Positions 28,134 to 37,899 are shown, counted from the first letter of the stretch. The stretch: 64,000 bases of DNA from Oceanobacillus piezotolerans (GCF_003665065.1 NZ_RCHR01000003.1:62001-126000); one strand, 5' to 3'. The notes: generated by a model from the sequence alone, not told the origin. A program made the numbers and translations.

Positions 28134-28832
28134 ATGAATATTTTCTATGGAGTGGTGTTTAGTTTATATATAGCTTTTCCTTTCTTAGCATCAGCAAATG
28201 AGTATGACAAACTGGCTTTGGAGGTAATGGAGAAGGGCCATCCTTCTGTTGTGGAAAGCAAAGCCATTCTAAAAATCCATGCGAAAGAACTGGGAATTGA
28301 AGCAGAAGGCAAGGATACAGAAACGCTTTCTAAGGAAGTTCATCAAACTATGATTAGAAATGCAGCTGATGAACTAGGGATAGAAGCGGAAGGGAAACAA
28401 TTAGAAATGTTAAAGGCTGAGGTGTTTGAAGCTAAAGTAATAAAACAAGCAGAAGTGCTTGGTATCAAGACTGAGGGTAAGAATATAAAGGAATTAGCCA
28501 AAGAAGTTAAGAAACAAAAAGTAAATAAGCATGTAAATGATCTGGGCATATATACGGTAGGTAAGGATACAAAAGAACTGAAAAAAGAGGTAATGCGAAC
28601 AAGGTTAACAATGGAAGCAAAAGCATTAGGATTGGAAACAGAAGGAAAGGATGTGGAAACATTGATTTCGGAAATACATGCAACGAAAGCAAAACAAACA
28701 GCAGATTTATTAGGTATCGCTACAACTGGAAGAGATGTAGAAAGCCTGCTTGAAGAGATTATCACTAATCACTATGAAGAGGCAAAGGAAAAAAGCCTAT
28801 ATCCTTTTAGTGAGAGATATATGTACCATTAA
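28134..28832 (+). CDS. secreted protein with six 28-residue repeats
   Basis: 232 residues. An N-terminal signal-like segment ends near ASA-NE (residue about 21), so export is likely. Residues about 48-215 are six tandem repeats of about 28 residues. Each has the pattern A-x-x-LGI-x-x-x-GKD-x-x-x-L-x-x-E-V/I, for example KELGIEAEGKDTETLSKEV and DLGIYTVGKDTKELKKEV. The motif resembles short helix-extended-loop-helix (HeH/SAP-like) modules. The last repeat has GRD instead of GKD. The function is unknown. A strong terminator follows. Confidence 0.75.
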   Translation: MNIFYGVVFSLYIAFPFLASANEYDKLALEVMEKGHPSVVESKAILKIHAKELGIEAEGKDTETLSKEVHQTMIRNAADELGIEAEGKQLEMLKAEVFEAKVIKQAEVLGIKTEGKNIKELAKEVKKQKVNKHVNDLGIYTVGKDTKELKKEVMRTRLTMEAKALGLETEGKDVETLISEIHATKAKQTADLLGIATTGRDVESLLEEIITNHYEEAKEKSLYPFSERYMYH

Positions 28833-28867
28833 GGAAGATTAGATTTCAGCCACCATCCAAGTGATAA

Positions 28868-28914
28868 GAAAGGGTGATCGGTGTTAAGCATGACTAACAC
28901 CTATCGCCCTTTTA
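28868..28914 (+). terminator. terminator after the repeat protein gene
   Basis: AAGGGTGATCGGTGTTA pairs with TAACACCTATCGCCCTT with one mismatch, then a T-run. Very stable. Confidence 0.9.
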
Positions 28915-29182
28915 TTTTGATAATAGTGTAAAACGCTGGATACTCATGAAACTCTGAACAAGAAAGCTAACTTGTCCATTTTTTTAAGGACATTTACCTA
29001 TTAATAGAATTCATGAATATTGGTGTCGAAAGATTTATATCGAAATATGTACCTTTTTGTCTTTAATTGTTAGATTTTGTTACAATTCGTTACCAAAATG
29101 CCACATTTATTCCGTAATTTCACCCTAGAATAGAATTTGTGACTTTACAACAGAATCTATGAAACTAGGGATAGGTGTTTTT

Positions 29183-30361
29183 ATGAAAAAGTGGATAGCA
29201 ATGGCAGTGGCTTTTTTTTTATTCAGTAACATGAACGCTCAGGGTGTAGCAGCGCACGAAAAAAATGTGCCTGAGGAACCTGGATTAATGAGTGAAGCAG
29301 CTATTTTAATAGAAGCAAATAGTGGTCAGATACTTTATGAGAAAAATGCGGATACTCCAATGTACCCAGCAAGTATTACGAAAATCGCATCCGCCATTTA
29401 TGCAATTGAAAATGGTAACTTAGACGATATTGTCACAATCAGTGAAAATGCTGCAAATACGAAAGGTTCATCCGTTTTTCTGGAGGAAGGTGAGCAAGCT
29501 CCTTTAGGAAAGCTCGTTCAAGGGATGCTCATTAATTCAGGAAATGATGCAGGAACCGCTATTGCGGAGCATTTAAGCGGAAGTGTGGAGCAGTTTTCTT
29601 CAGATTTCAATACATACCTAGAAGAGAAAGTTGGAACAAAGAATACGCATTTTGAAAATTCACATGGATTGTTTGACGCTGAGCATATGACTACAGCAGA
29701 AGACATGGCGAAGATTACACAATATGCGATGGACAATGAAACCTTTATGGATATTTTTAGTACAAAGGAATTAGCGTGGGATGGAGAAACCTGGGATACG
29801 ACCATCCAAACGCATCATCGGTTACTAAAAGGTGAGATACCTTATGAGACAATTACCGGTGGAAAAAATGGTTATGTAAATCAATCAGGTTTTACGCTCG
29901 TCACAACCGCCGAGCGTAATGGGTTGGAACTTATCGCGGTAACCATGAAAGCAAGTTCAGATATTCAAAGCTATGAGGATACCGTGGAATTGCTAGATTA
30001 TGGATTTGATAATTTTGCAAATTCCAGTCTTGAAGAAGGAAAAACTTACACAGTGAATAACAAAGAATTCCAAGTTCCGGAAACCACATCTTATACACAC
30101 GCTTCACAGCAAACAACGAATGAGGACATTAGTGAAGACGGGGTTCTTACACTAAGTGATTCACTGACTTCAACCACTATAGAATTAGAGAAAGTAGAAA
30201 AAAATAAACCAGCTCCTGTTCAAAGGGTTTCTAACGATAAGCCATCCGAGTTGTTTGGTATGGGAAGTCACTGGATATTTATTTTTGCTTTTGTCTTTGT
30301 TGTGATCAGTGTAGTAGGATTGCTCTTCTGGCAGAGTGCGAGAAACACTCTTATAAAATAA
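29183..30361 (+). CDS. D-alanyl-D-alanine carboxypeptidase (S11 family)
   Basis: Low-molecular-weight penicillin-binding protein that trims the terminal D-Ala from peptidoglycan stem peptides. 392 residues from ATG 29183, with a signal peptide (to about VAA-HE). Active-site motifs are SITK (S-x-x-K), SGN (S-x-N), and GGKNG where K-T/S-G is usual. The C-terminus has a predicted single membrane helix (HWIFIFAFVFVVISVVGLLFW) instead of the usual amphipathic anchor. The Asn in the third motif is unusual and may alter activity. Confidence 0.88.
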   Translation: MKKWIAMAVAFFLFSNMNAQGVAAHEKNVPEEPGLMSEAAILIEANSGQILYEKNADTPMYPASITKIASAIYAIENGNLDDIVTISENAANTKGSSVFLEEGEQAPLGKLVQGMLINSGNDAGTAIAEHLSGSVEQFSSDFNTYLEEKVGTKNTHFENSHGLFDAEHMTTAEDMAKITQYAMDNETFMDIFSTKELAWDGETWDTTIQTHHRLLKGEIPYETITGGKNGYVNQSGFTLVTTAERNGLELIAVTMKASSDIQSYEDTVELLDYGFDNFANSSLEEGKTYTVNNKEFQVPETTSYTHASQQTTNEDISEDGVLTLSDSLTSTTIELEKVEKNKPAPVQRVSNDKPSELFGMGSHWIFIFAFVFVVISVVGLLFWQSARNTLIK

Positions 30362-30369
30362 AATCGTAG

Positions 30370-30404
30370 TAAAGGCGCATGATATCATTCATGCGCCTTT
30401 CATT
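30370..30404 (+). terminator. terminator after the carboxypeptidase gene
   Basis: AAAGGCGCATGA pairs with TCATGCGCCTTT around TATCAT, with T-rich sequence after it. Confidence 0.85.
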
Positions 30405-30549
30405 ATAGTAGGGGGTAACCTTGGAAGTCGGACCAAAAAAGAATAAAAAATCAGGTGAGATAGAATGAGTATTTTATTCCCTGTATAGGACAAAACAGGT
30501 ATGGTAGAATATAGAAACTATGTTGCTTGTTCGAAAGGGGATGAAAGTG

Positions 30550-31962
30550 ATGGGAGATCAAAGAGACGATGTGTCTTCTTATGAAAGATTGAATAAAACA
30601 CCGATCATGATCGTGCTTATATCTGGGGCCTTTATAGCTATTTTAAATCAAACATTACTAGGAACAGCATTACCACATATCATGAATGATCTGCAAATAA
30701 ATGAAAGTACAGTACAGTGGCTTCAGTCTGTTTTTATGCTCGTTAATGGGATTATGATTCCGGTTACAGCATTTTTAATCGGTACTTTTACAACCAGGGG
30801 TCTATTTATCACTGCGATGGCTTTGTTTACAGCAGGAACATTAATGGCAGCTATAGCACCGGGATTCTCGATGTTATTGTCTGGCAGGATCCTTCAGGCG
30901 GCAGGGGCTGGTATTCTAATGCCGTTAATGCAAACCATTATGATGCTCATTTACCCAATTGAAAAAAGAGGTTCAGTTATGGGAATGTTCGGTCTGATTA
31001 TTGCTTTTGCACCAGCAATAGGACCTTCTTTGTCCGGCTACATAGTGGAACATTTTCCTTGGCGAACCTTATTCTTTATGATTCTTCCAATTGCGATTAT
31101 CGATATTATTGTCGCCTATTTTATACTTAAAAATGTAACCAAGCAAACCTTCCCTAAAATCGATGTGTTGTCCATTATCCTATCTACTTTTGGATTTGGA
31201 GGCTTCTTATATGGATTTAGTATAGCGGGAAGTGAAGGTTGGGGAAGCATGCAGGTCATCCTTTCCTTTATTGTTGGAACGATTACACTTACCTGGTTTA
31301 TCTTAAGACAATTGAATCTTAAACAGCCGATTCTTGAAATGCGTGTATTTCAGTATAAAATGTTTACCTTAACAACCGCACTCGGAATGGTTACATTTAT
31401 GGCGATGATTGGTGCTGCCGTGGTGCTGCCATTGTATATGCAAAATATGCTTGGGTTTACAGCGTTTGAATCTGGACTTGCCCTTTTACCTGGTGCCATT
31501 CTTCAAGGAATTATGAACCCGATAACAGGGAGGATGTTTGATAAATACGGGGCTAGATGGCTAGGAATTACAGGGCTGTCTCTTATTGTTATTACAACAT
31601 TTATGCTTGCTTTCCTTACAACGGAAACAACCTTTACGTATATTGCAGCCGTACATGCATTTCGTATGCTTGGAATTGCTATGGTCATGATGCCGACAAC
31701 TACAGCTGGCTTAAATGTACTGCCTACCGATTTAATTTCCCATGGAACTGCTGTTAATAATACGTTTAGACAGGTGGCCGGTGCAATCGGCACAGCACTG
31801 CCAATTACTGTTATGACTACAACAGCCATCCCTAATAGAGGAATAGAAGGACTGATTCATGGCGTTAATATTTCTTTTGTCGTAGCAGGCATCATTGCGC
31901 TAATCGGTTTAATAATCACTTTCTTTATTCAAGATAGAAAAACAGAACAAGCTCGTGGATGA
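30550..31962 (+). CDS. MFS multidrug exporter, DHA2 (14-TM) family
   Basis: 470 residues with about 14 hydrophobic segments. The DHA2 motif LNQTLLGTALPHIMNDL in helix 1 and SGRILQAAGAGILMPLMQT in helix 4/5 place it with LmrB/EmrB-like pumps. I choose ATG 30550, 9 bases after AAAGGGG. Substrates of related pumps include lincomycin and dyes; the substrate here is unknown. It ends within a terminator stem. Confidence 0.9.
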   Translation: MGDQRDDVSSYERLNKTPIMIVLISGAFIAILNQTLLGTALPHIMNDLQINESTVQWLQSVFMLVNGIMIPVTAFLIGTFTTRGLFITAMALFTAGTLMAAIAPGFSMLLSGRILQAAGAGILMPLMQTIMMLIYPIEKRGSVMGMFGLIIAFAPAIGPSLSGYIVEHFPWRTLFFMILPIAIIDIIVAYFILKNVTKQTFPKIDVLSIILSTFGFGGFLYGFSIAGSEGWGSMQVILSFIVGTITLTWFILRQLNLKQPILEMRVFQYKMFTLTTALGMVTFMAMIGAAVVLPLYMQNMLGFTAFESGLALLPGAILQGIMNPITGRMFDKYGARWLGITGLSLIVITTFMLAFLTTETTFTYIAAVHAFRMLGIAMVMMPTTTAGLNVLPTDLISHGTAVNNTFRQVAGAIGTALPITVMTTTAIPNRGIEGLIHGVNISFVVAGIIALIGLIITFFIQDRKTEQARG

Positions 31963-31979
31963 GCCTGTTCTGTTTTCTT
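31941..31979 (+). terminator. terminator overlapping the 3' end of the DHA2 pump gene
   Basis: ACAGAACAAGCTC pairs with GAGCCTGTTCTGT and is followed by TTTC. The left arm encodes the last codons of the gene. Confidence 0.8.
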
Positions 31980-32059
31980 CGATTCTATAGTAGTAGATAC
32001 GATCCAACGTTTAGCTTAAGTTCTCGCTTGGATTACATTCGTCGTTTTCTCTAACTAGC

Positions 32060-33280
32060 TTAAATTTCCTTCTTTCGCATAACGTAATAAATCAATCCTA
32101 TCCCAACGAGTCCTAAAAGGAGGAGGCCTGCGCTCATGAAAGCTGGGGCGACAAAGCCCCCGAGGGTTACCGCCCCTCCAGCAATAATCATTTGTGCTTG
32201 GCCTGCTAGGCTATCCAAGGCAAGGTAGGAGCTTTTATGGTCTCCATCTGCAAGCTCTGCCAGTAATGTCTGGTGAACCGGTACATAAATAAGTTCTCCA
32301 ATGGATGCAATAACCATTAGCCCAATAAGAAACCATGGAGAAGATGTATAGCTTATCCATGCATAACCAATCACATAAAAGCTCATCCCCGCAAGGAGTT
32401 TCCACGAATTGGAGCGATGCTTCACCATCCATGCAACAATCCCAACCGTAAGTACGACAAGCATAGTGTTCTCTGCCTGTAATATCCCAACCATATTTAA
32501 TCCGTTAATACTAAAGGTATCGAATAATGTGGTGGAATTCATGTTTTTCTCTAATTGAATAGCAATATAGTTTGTTAAATGTCCCTCTATAGAGAACACC
32601 AATACAGAACCAATTAAAAAGAACACAAAAATATGATCTTGTAAAACGTTACGATAATTTGCCCAAATCGATAAAGAAGCTGCAGATATGCTCGCATCTT
32701 TTCTAGTAAAAGTCTCATCAATGTAGAGAAATGTTATTATTGCGGAAGCTAGCGAGACGATTGCTACAAATATAAATAAAAAGAAATAATAATCTTCAAA
32801 TAGGAAAGCACCAGTAATACTTCCAATTGCGATAGCTAGATTGTTTACCCAATACATAGCGGTAAAGACAAAGCTCCGTTGATCCTTTTTGATTAAGTCA
32901 TAAACCATGGCAGTGGAAACAGGGTAGAAGATACCACTGCAAAAAGAGTTTACTAAGAATAATAGAAAAGTAAGATATGGCAAAACGAGCCATGGTGAAT
33001 TTAGAAAGGCAATCACTAAATAGGTAATTCCTATCCCAAGTTCTGATAGCACTAGTAATTTCTTTCTTCCAATTCGGTCGGACCAATATCCTCCTAGTAA
33101 TCCACCGATGATGCCTGCAATAATCACACATATTAGTAGAATACCAGTAATAGTTTCGCCTACTAATTTACTAAAGTAGATAGCAATAAACGGCATAATC
33201 ATCATGGTAGCCAAAGTTGTTGCGAATTGTAAATAAATTCGGATTTTAATAGAGCGATGCAGAGATTGAAATTTAGACAA
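32060..33280 (-). CDS. MFS transporter, DHA1-like (12-TM)
   Basis: 406 residues, about 12 hydrophobic segments. The loop 2-3 motif GGYWSDRIGRKKLLVLSE is the classic MFS motif A. The start is TTG 8 bases after GGAGG. An ATG inside that spacer opens a four-codon reading frame out of phase and should not be used. The substrate is unknown. It is 89 bases downstream of pdxK, behind a terminator, and is therefore probably a separate unit. Confidence 0.85.
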   Translation of the reverse strand: MSKFQSLHRSIKIRIYLQFATTLATMMIMPFIAIYFSKLVGETITGILLICVIIAGIIGGLLGGYWSDRIGRKKLLVLSELGIGITYLVIAFLNSPWLVLPYLTFLLFLVNSFCSGIFYPVSTAMVYDLIKKDQRSFVFTAMYWVNNLAIAIGSITGAFLFEDYYFFLFIFVAIVSLASAIITFLYIDETFTRKDASISAASLSIWANYRNVLQDHIFVFFLIGSVLVFSIEGHLTNYIAIQLEKNMNSTTLFDTFSINGLNMVGILQAENTMLVVLTVGIVAWMVKHRSNSWKLLAGMSFYVIGYAWISYTSSPWFLIGLMVIASIGELIYVPVHQTLLAELADGDHKSSYLALDSLAGQAQMIIAGGAVTLGGFVAPAFMSAGLLLLGLVGIGLIYYVMRKKEI

Positions 33281-33316
33281 TCGTCATTCCTCCTATAACA
33301 AAGCAAATGAATAGAA

Positions 33317-33362
33317 AAAACCTTAGGAAATGATCTGTATACATTTCCCAAGGTTTGTTTTA
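33317..33362 (-). terminator. terminator of pdxK
   Basis: On the minus strand AAACCTTGGGAAATGT pairs with ATCATTTCCTAAGGTTT and runs into TTTTTC. Confidence 0.85.
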
Positions 33363-33369
33363 AACGGTC

Positions 33370-34185
33370 TTAATTTTTAACTTCTTCAGGGAATCGATTA
33401 TACGCGCCATGCATTACTGGGCCAACATATTGGTTAAGCTTCCAGCCATGCTTAATGGCTGCATTCACAAATTTTTTCGCATTTGTAACTGCCTCTTTTG
33501 CAGATTTACCATGTGCTAAATTAGCTGTTACTGCTGCGGCGAATGTACATCCTGCACCATGAGTATAGATTGTATCGTATTTTTCGCCTTCCAACACAAT
33601 AAATTCTTTCCCATCATAGAAAAGGTCTGCCGCGTTATCAAGCGTTCTTCCACCCTTGATAACGACATTCCTGGCACCGAGCTCATGGATCTTCACTGCA
33701 GCTTCCTTCATCCCGTCGATATCCTTGATAGGACCGTCAGTTTGCGCAAGCTGCCAAGCTTCAAACAGATTTGGTGTGGTTACTAACGCAAGTGGCAGAA
33801 GTAATTCCCGCATTGCATCTGTATTCTCAGGGAGAAGCACTTCATCCTCACCCTTACAAACCATAACAGGGTCCAAAACATAATTCTTTAATTTATGTTG
33901 TGCAAATTTCTTTGCTGCAAGTTCAATAATATCAACTGTTCCGAGCATTCCTGATTTTCCAGCATCAACACCAACAGAAAGTATGGTATCTAATTGTTTT
34001 TCCACGGTATCGACATCTACAGATGCTACTTGATGATGCCAACCTTCTGGGGTCATACTTACTATACTTGTTAAAGCAGTCATTCCATATACGTTATACT
34101 CTTGGAAAGTCTTCAAATCTGCAGCCTGTCCAGCTCCACCACTTGAATCATTTCCGGCAAGTGTTAGTGTCTTTTTTATTGTCAT
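33370..34185 (-). CDS. pdxK: pyridoxal/pyridoxine/hydroxymethylpyrimidine kinase
   Basis: 271 residues, the size of B. subtilis PdxK. AGNDSSGGAGQAADLKTF (start), VLDPVMVCKGEDEVLLP and THGAGCTFAAAVTANLA (catalytic GAGC-type loop) are shared with PdxK/ThiD of the ribokinase fold. It phosphorylates B6 vitamers and possibly hydroxymethylpyrimidine. It is monocistronic. PdxK is favoured over ThiD because YVGPVMHGAYNRF near the end matches PdxK. Confidence 0.92.
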   Translation of the reverse strand: MTIKKTLTLAGNDSSGGAGQAADLKTFQEYNVYGMTALTSIVSMTPEGWHHQVASVDVDTVEKQLDTILSVGVDAGKSGMLGTVDIIELAAKKFAQHKLKNYVLDPVMVCKGEDEVLLPENTDAMRELLLPLALVTTPNLFEAWQLAQTDGPIKDIDGMKEAAVKIHELGARNVVIKGGRTLDNAADLFYDGKEFIVLEGEKYDTIYTHGAGCTFAAAVTANLAHGKSAKEAVTNAKKFVNAAIKHGWKLNQYVGPVMHGAYNRFPEEVKN

Positions 34186-34373
34186 GTTGACTCCCCCTCT
34201 TGTTCAATACTGCATCTTAGTCTAGAATAGTTCTTTTTAAATGATATACCTTTTGAAGAAATGTGTAAAGAGTTAGTTAATTCAGGTGTTTACAGTCAAA
34301 TTAGTCTAATCACGTTTCAAATGGTATAACTAAATTAAGTTGAAATAACTTAATATAAAGGAGTGTATTTGAT

Positions 34374-35819
34374 TTGGTAAGTTGGTTTATAAATGCGACT
34401 ATAAAAGAGCTTAAACATAAGCTTGATACTTTTGAGATTACGTCCAAACAATTAGTTTTTCTTTATCTTGAACAAATTGCTTCCTTTAATCCGAAGATAA
34501 ATGCAATGATTGAAATAAATCCACAAGCGGTTCATTTGGCTGAAATGTTAGATTATGAGAGAAAAACGACAGGGAAAAGAGGAATATTACACGGCATCCC
34601 CATTGTGATAAAGGATAATATTGATACGAAAGATAAAATGCATACATCAGCAGGTTCCTTGCTGCTTAAAGACTCATTTGCCAAAGAGGATGCTTTCTTA
34701 GTGAAAAATTTACGCAGAGCAGGAGCTATTATTCTTGGGAAAACCAACCTGACGGAATGGGCAAATTTTATTGCCGATGATATGCCAAATGGGTACAGCT
34801 CACGAGGTGGACAAGTCCTCAATCCTTATGGTGATAGTTTTGATGTGGGTGGCTCTAGTTCAGGTTCAGGTGCTGCGATTGCGGCAAGTTTTGCTGCTGC
34901 TGCGATTGGGACAGAAACCTCTGGTTCTATTCTTAGCCCTTCCAGTCAAAATTCACTCGTCGGGATCAAACCGACTATTGGTTTGATTAGCAGAAGTGGG
35001 GTTATCCCGATTTCTCATACACAAGACACACCAGGTCCAATGACAAAAACAGTAGAAGATGCCGCTATTATATTAAATGTGCTTGTTGGTCAGGATGAAT
35101 CTGATCCTGTCACCTTATCTAACCCTCTTTTGCAAGAAGACTTTACTAATTTTTTAGATAAAGACGGCTTAAAAGGGAAAAGGTTAGGGATAGCAAGGGA
35201 TCCATACTATACGGAATTAACTGACGAGAGGTTAGAGGTTGTACAATCTGCAATCAAGGTATTAGAAAAGCTTGGAGCAGAAATAGTAGATTCAGTTAAG
35301 TTTCCGACTCCGGATGAAGATTGGAATATCGATGTTATGCTTTATGAATTTAAACGGGACATTCATTCGTATTTAGCCACAGTAGAATGTAGCTTAGGAG
35401 TGAAAACACTGAAAGATCTCATTGAGAAAAATAAAGAAATCGGAGAAGATGCTCTAAATTACGGACAAGAAATCTTTCTAAAAGCAGAAGCAACGAGTGG
35501 TAATTTAACGGATCCGGTTTATTTAAAACGCTTAATGGAAGATGGCTATCATTCTAGAGAGAATGGAATTGATGCAGTAATGAAGAAACATCAATTGGAT
35601 GCGCTCCTCTTCCCAAGTTATTATGGTTCCGGCATAGCGGCAAAAGCAGGTTATCCTTCTATTACTGTTCCAGCTGGATACACAAAACTAGGAGAGCCTA
35701 TTGGAATCACCTTCACGGGTCAAGCATTTAGTGAACCTGAGTTATTAAAGCTAGCATATGCTTTTGAACAAGCTACGAAGCATCGAAAAGCCCCACTTTT
35801 AGATAAGGAAACTGTATAA
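34374..35819 (+). CDS. amidase (amidase signature family)
   Basis: 481 residues, cytoplasmic serine amidase. The Ser-cisSer-Lys triad is visible: Lys in IPIVIKDNIDT (near 80), and the Gly/Ser-rich signature VGGSSSGSGAAIAASF with SGSILSP following. The start is TTG, 12 bases or so after AAAGGAG. Unlike GatA it is not in a gatCAB operon and has the longer insert of general amidases, so tRNA amidation is unlikely. The substrate is unknown. Confidence 0.85.
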   Translation: MVSWFINATIKELKHKLDTFEITSKQLVFLYLEQIASFNPKINAMIEINPQAVHLAEMLDYERKTTGKRGILHGIPIVIKDNIDTKDKMHTSAGSLLLKDSFAKEDAFLVKNLRRAGAIILGKTNLTEWANFIADDMPNGYSSRGGQVLNPYGDSFDVGGSSSGSGAAIAASFAAAAIGTETSGSILSPSSQNSLVGIKPTIGLISRSGVIPISHTQDTPGPMTKTVEDAAIILNVLVGQDESDPVTLSNPLLQEDFTNFLDKDGLKGKRLGIARDPYYTELTDERLEVVQSAIKVLEKLGAEIVDSVKFPTPDEDWNIDVMLYEFKRDIHSYLATVECSLGVKTLKDLIEKNKEIGEDALNYGQEIFLKAEATSGNLTDPVYLKRLMEDGYHSRENGIDAVMKKHQLDALLFPSYYGSGIAAKAGYPSITVPAGYTKLGEPIGITFTGQAFSEPELLKLAYAFEQATKHRKAPLLDKETV

Positions 35820-35881
35820 TTTGAATTGACTGTAAATTTAATTGCAATTATAATAAAATAACATCATAATTCGTTGAACTT

Positions 35882-35928
35882 CAAGTAATCGTCATAGACA
35901 TTCATGTGCTGGCGGTTACTTTTTTTAT
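35882..35928 (+). terminator. terminator after the amidase gene
   Basis: AAGTAATCGTCA pairs with TGGCGGTTACTT across a long loop, then a run of seven T. Confidence 0.75.
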
Positions 35929-36056
35929 ATAGGTTAACGTGATGTAAGATAAGTAGATAAAAGCCGAGCTGAGGATATCCTGTTATATAGCTTGCATGAA
36001 AAAGCACTTATAAAAAGAAGCTTCACTTTATAATAAATAAAGGTGGATTATTGGAT

Positions 36057-37511
36057 ATGAAAAATATAAGTGAAGTAAACAATGTTCCAATACAACAGAA
36101 GCTTAAAGTTATAAAGGAAGTTTTTCCAGAATTATTCACAGGGTCAAAAATTGATATGGAAAAGTTGCAATACATGTTAGGGGACCATGTGGAATCGTTA
36201 CCATATGAGCTCGTTTGGAAAGGGAAACAGGAAGCTAGAACGGAGGCCACCCAAGAGCCGACAAAAGTATTGTATCCATGTATATCTAAAAGTGTAAACT
36301 GGGATGAAACCAGAAACCTGTATATAGAAGGCGATAATTTAGAGACGTTACGCTGGCTAAAACAGACTCATCATCATAAAATAAAAATGATTTATATTGA
36401 TCCACCTTATAATACAGGGATGGATTTTATCTACCATGATACATTTATGGACCCGGGCTTACGGACCATTCAGGAACGTTTAACTAGCATGCATACTAAT
36501 TGGCTTAATTTTATGTATCCAAGATTAATGCTGGCATGCAACCTGCTTACGGAAGATGGCATGATTTTTATAAGTATTGGAGACAGAGAATTATATAATT
36601 TGAAGAAGATGTGTGACGAGATTTTTGGAGAAGATAACTTTGTGACGACATTGATCTGGGAAAAAAAGAAAAAACCGTCCTTCCTTGATCGTAATGTGGG
36701 GAATGTAACGGAGTATATAGTAGTCTACTCCAGAAACAAGGGGAAGACACATGCGCTATCTTTAGAGAGAACGGAGAAAGGGAAGAAGTATCCATTTAAT
36801 AATGCAGGTAACCCAGAACGGGTACTTACTTTTCCTGAAGGCTCGGTGCAATTTCACTTACGAGATGGAATCGTAAAGGCACAGGACATGTCGAGAGGAA
36901 AGATTAGGACAGAGCTTCTGGATGATGTTAAAATTGAGAATGGAGTAAATAAACACCCTTTTAGACTTCGAGGCGAATGGCGTTATTCCCAAGTGAAACT
37001 GAATGAAATTGTTCAAAAAGGGGAAACCATTAGTATTAGTAAAATTCCTTTCCGGCCAAATTATGTGCGAGAAGGTGGGGGAGTTAAGAAGTTAAAAAAT
37101 CTTTTCACTCTTAGTGGCTATGGCCTTCCAACCTATGAAGATGCAGATAGGGAATTGACAAAGCTGTTTGGCAAGAAAGTATTTGACTATGCTAAACCAG
37201 TAGGTCTGATTCGCACCTTAATAGAATCACTTTTATATGGAGATGATGAAGCAATTGTATTGGATTTTTTCTCCGGAACAGGAACAACAGGAGAAGCGGT
37301 TTGGCAACTAAATCAAACTTTACGGAAGAGGTTGTCATTCATCCTTGTACAGTCGCCTGAAGAAATTCATCCTAAATCGGAAGCTTATAAAGAAGGATAC
37401 AGAACGATCAGCGAGTTAGGTATGGAAAGGTTGAATCGTGTAAGGGAAGGCCTTGCCCATTCAGGAAATAAACAGGACACTGGATTTCGTTACTATAAAT
37501 TTGAGAACTAA
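36057..37511 (+). CDS. orphan DNA adenine methyltransferase, type III Mod-like
   Basis: 484 residues. Catalytic motif IV is IDPPYNTG (near 120) and the SAM-binding motif I comes later (VLDFFSGTGTTGEAV, near 400). That order defines beta-class N6-adenine methylases such as the Mod subunit of type III systems. The family block WEKKKKPSFL is intact. It ends at FRYYKFEN, where typical Mod proteins continue, so it looks C-terminally shortened. No res helicase gene is nearby. YdbC follows after 16 bases. It may act as a solitary regulatory methylase. Confidence 0.85.
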   Translation: MKNISEVNNVPIQQKLKVIKEVFPELFTGSKIDMEKLQYMLGDHVESLPYELVWKGKQEARTEATQEPTKVLYPCISKSVNWDETRNLYIEGDNLETLRWLKQTHHHKIKMIYIDPPYNTGMDFIYHDTFMDPGLRTIQERLTSMHTNWLNFMYPRLMLACNLLTEDGMIFISIGDRELYNLKKMCDEIFGEDNFVTTLIWEKKKKPSFLDRNVGNVTEYIVVYSRNKGKTHALSLERTEKGKKYPFNNAGNPERVLTFPEGSVQFHLRDGIVKAQDMSRGKIRTELLDDVKIENGVNKHPFRLRGEWRYSQVKLNEIVQKGETISISKIPFRPNYVREGGGVKKLKNLFTLSGYGLPTYEDADRELTKLFGKKVFDYAKPVGLIRTLIESLLYGDDEAIVLDFFSGTGTTGEAVWQLNQTLRKRLSFILVQSPEEIHPKSEAYKEGYRTISELGMERLNRVREGLAHSGNKQDTGFRYYKFEN

Positions 37512-37527
37512 GATGGGAGGATATAAC

Positions 37528-37749
37528 ATGGCAGAAATTAAATATGAAATCATGGAAACTATTGCAGTACTATCCCAATCACCTAAAGGCTGGACAAAAG
37601 AATTGAATATAATTAGCTGGAATGGCCGTGAACCGAAATACGACTTAAGAGATTGGGCGCCGAATAAAGAGAAGATGGGCAAAGGGATTACGTTAACAAA
37701 AGAAGAATTGATTGCTTTAAAAACATTGCTTGCTGAAAAAGAGTTTTGA
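37528..37749 (+). CDS. ydbC: YdbC/PC4-like single-stranded DNA-binding protein
   Basis: 73 residues. WTKELNIISWNGREPKYDLRDWAP and GKGITLTKEELIALKTLL match the YdbC family, bacterial homologues of the PC4 transcription coactivator that bind single-stranded DNA as dimers. ATG follows GGGAGGATATAAC. It sits 16 bases after the methyltransferase gene and is probably cotranscribed with it. Confidence 0.85.
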   Translation: MAEIKYEIMETIAVLSQSPKGWTKELNIISWNGREPKYDLRDWAPNKEKMGKGITLTKEELIALKTLLAEKEF

Positions 37750-37767
37750 AAAAATGTGAAAAAAGAC

Positions 37768-37796
37768 TTGTCATGAACTTGAGGATGTGGTATTAT
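37768..37796 (+). promoter_or_regulatory. promoter of tRNA-Lys copy 1
   Basis: TTGTCA (37768-37773), 17-base spacer, TATTAT (37791-37796). The tRNA starts 22 bases downstream. Confidence 0.8.
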
Positions 37797-37817
37797 ATTT
37801 AAGTCGACAAAAGATAC

Positions 37818-37890
<73 letters not shown>

Positions 37891-37899
37891 TTGCATAAC

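Noticed and set aside
28507..28692. frames antisense to the repeat protein
   Set aside because: Regular repeats create open frames opposite; they lack ribosome sites.
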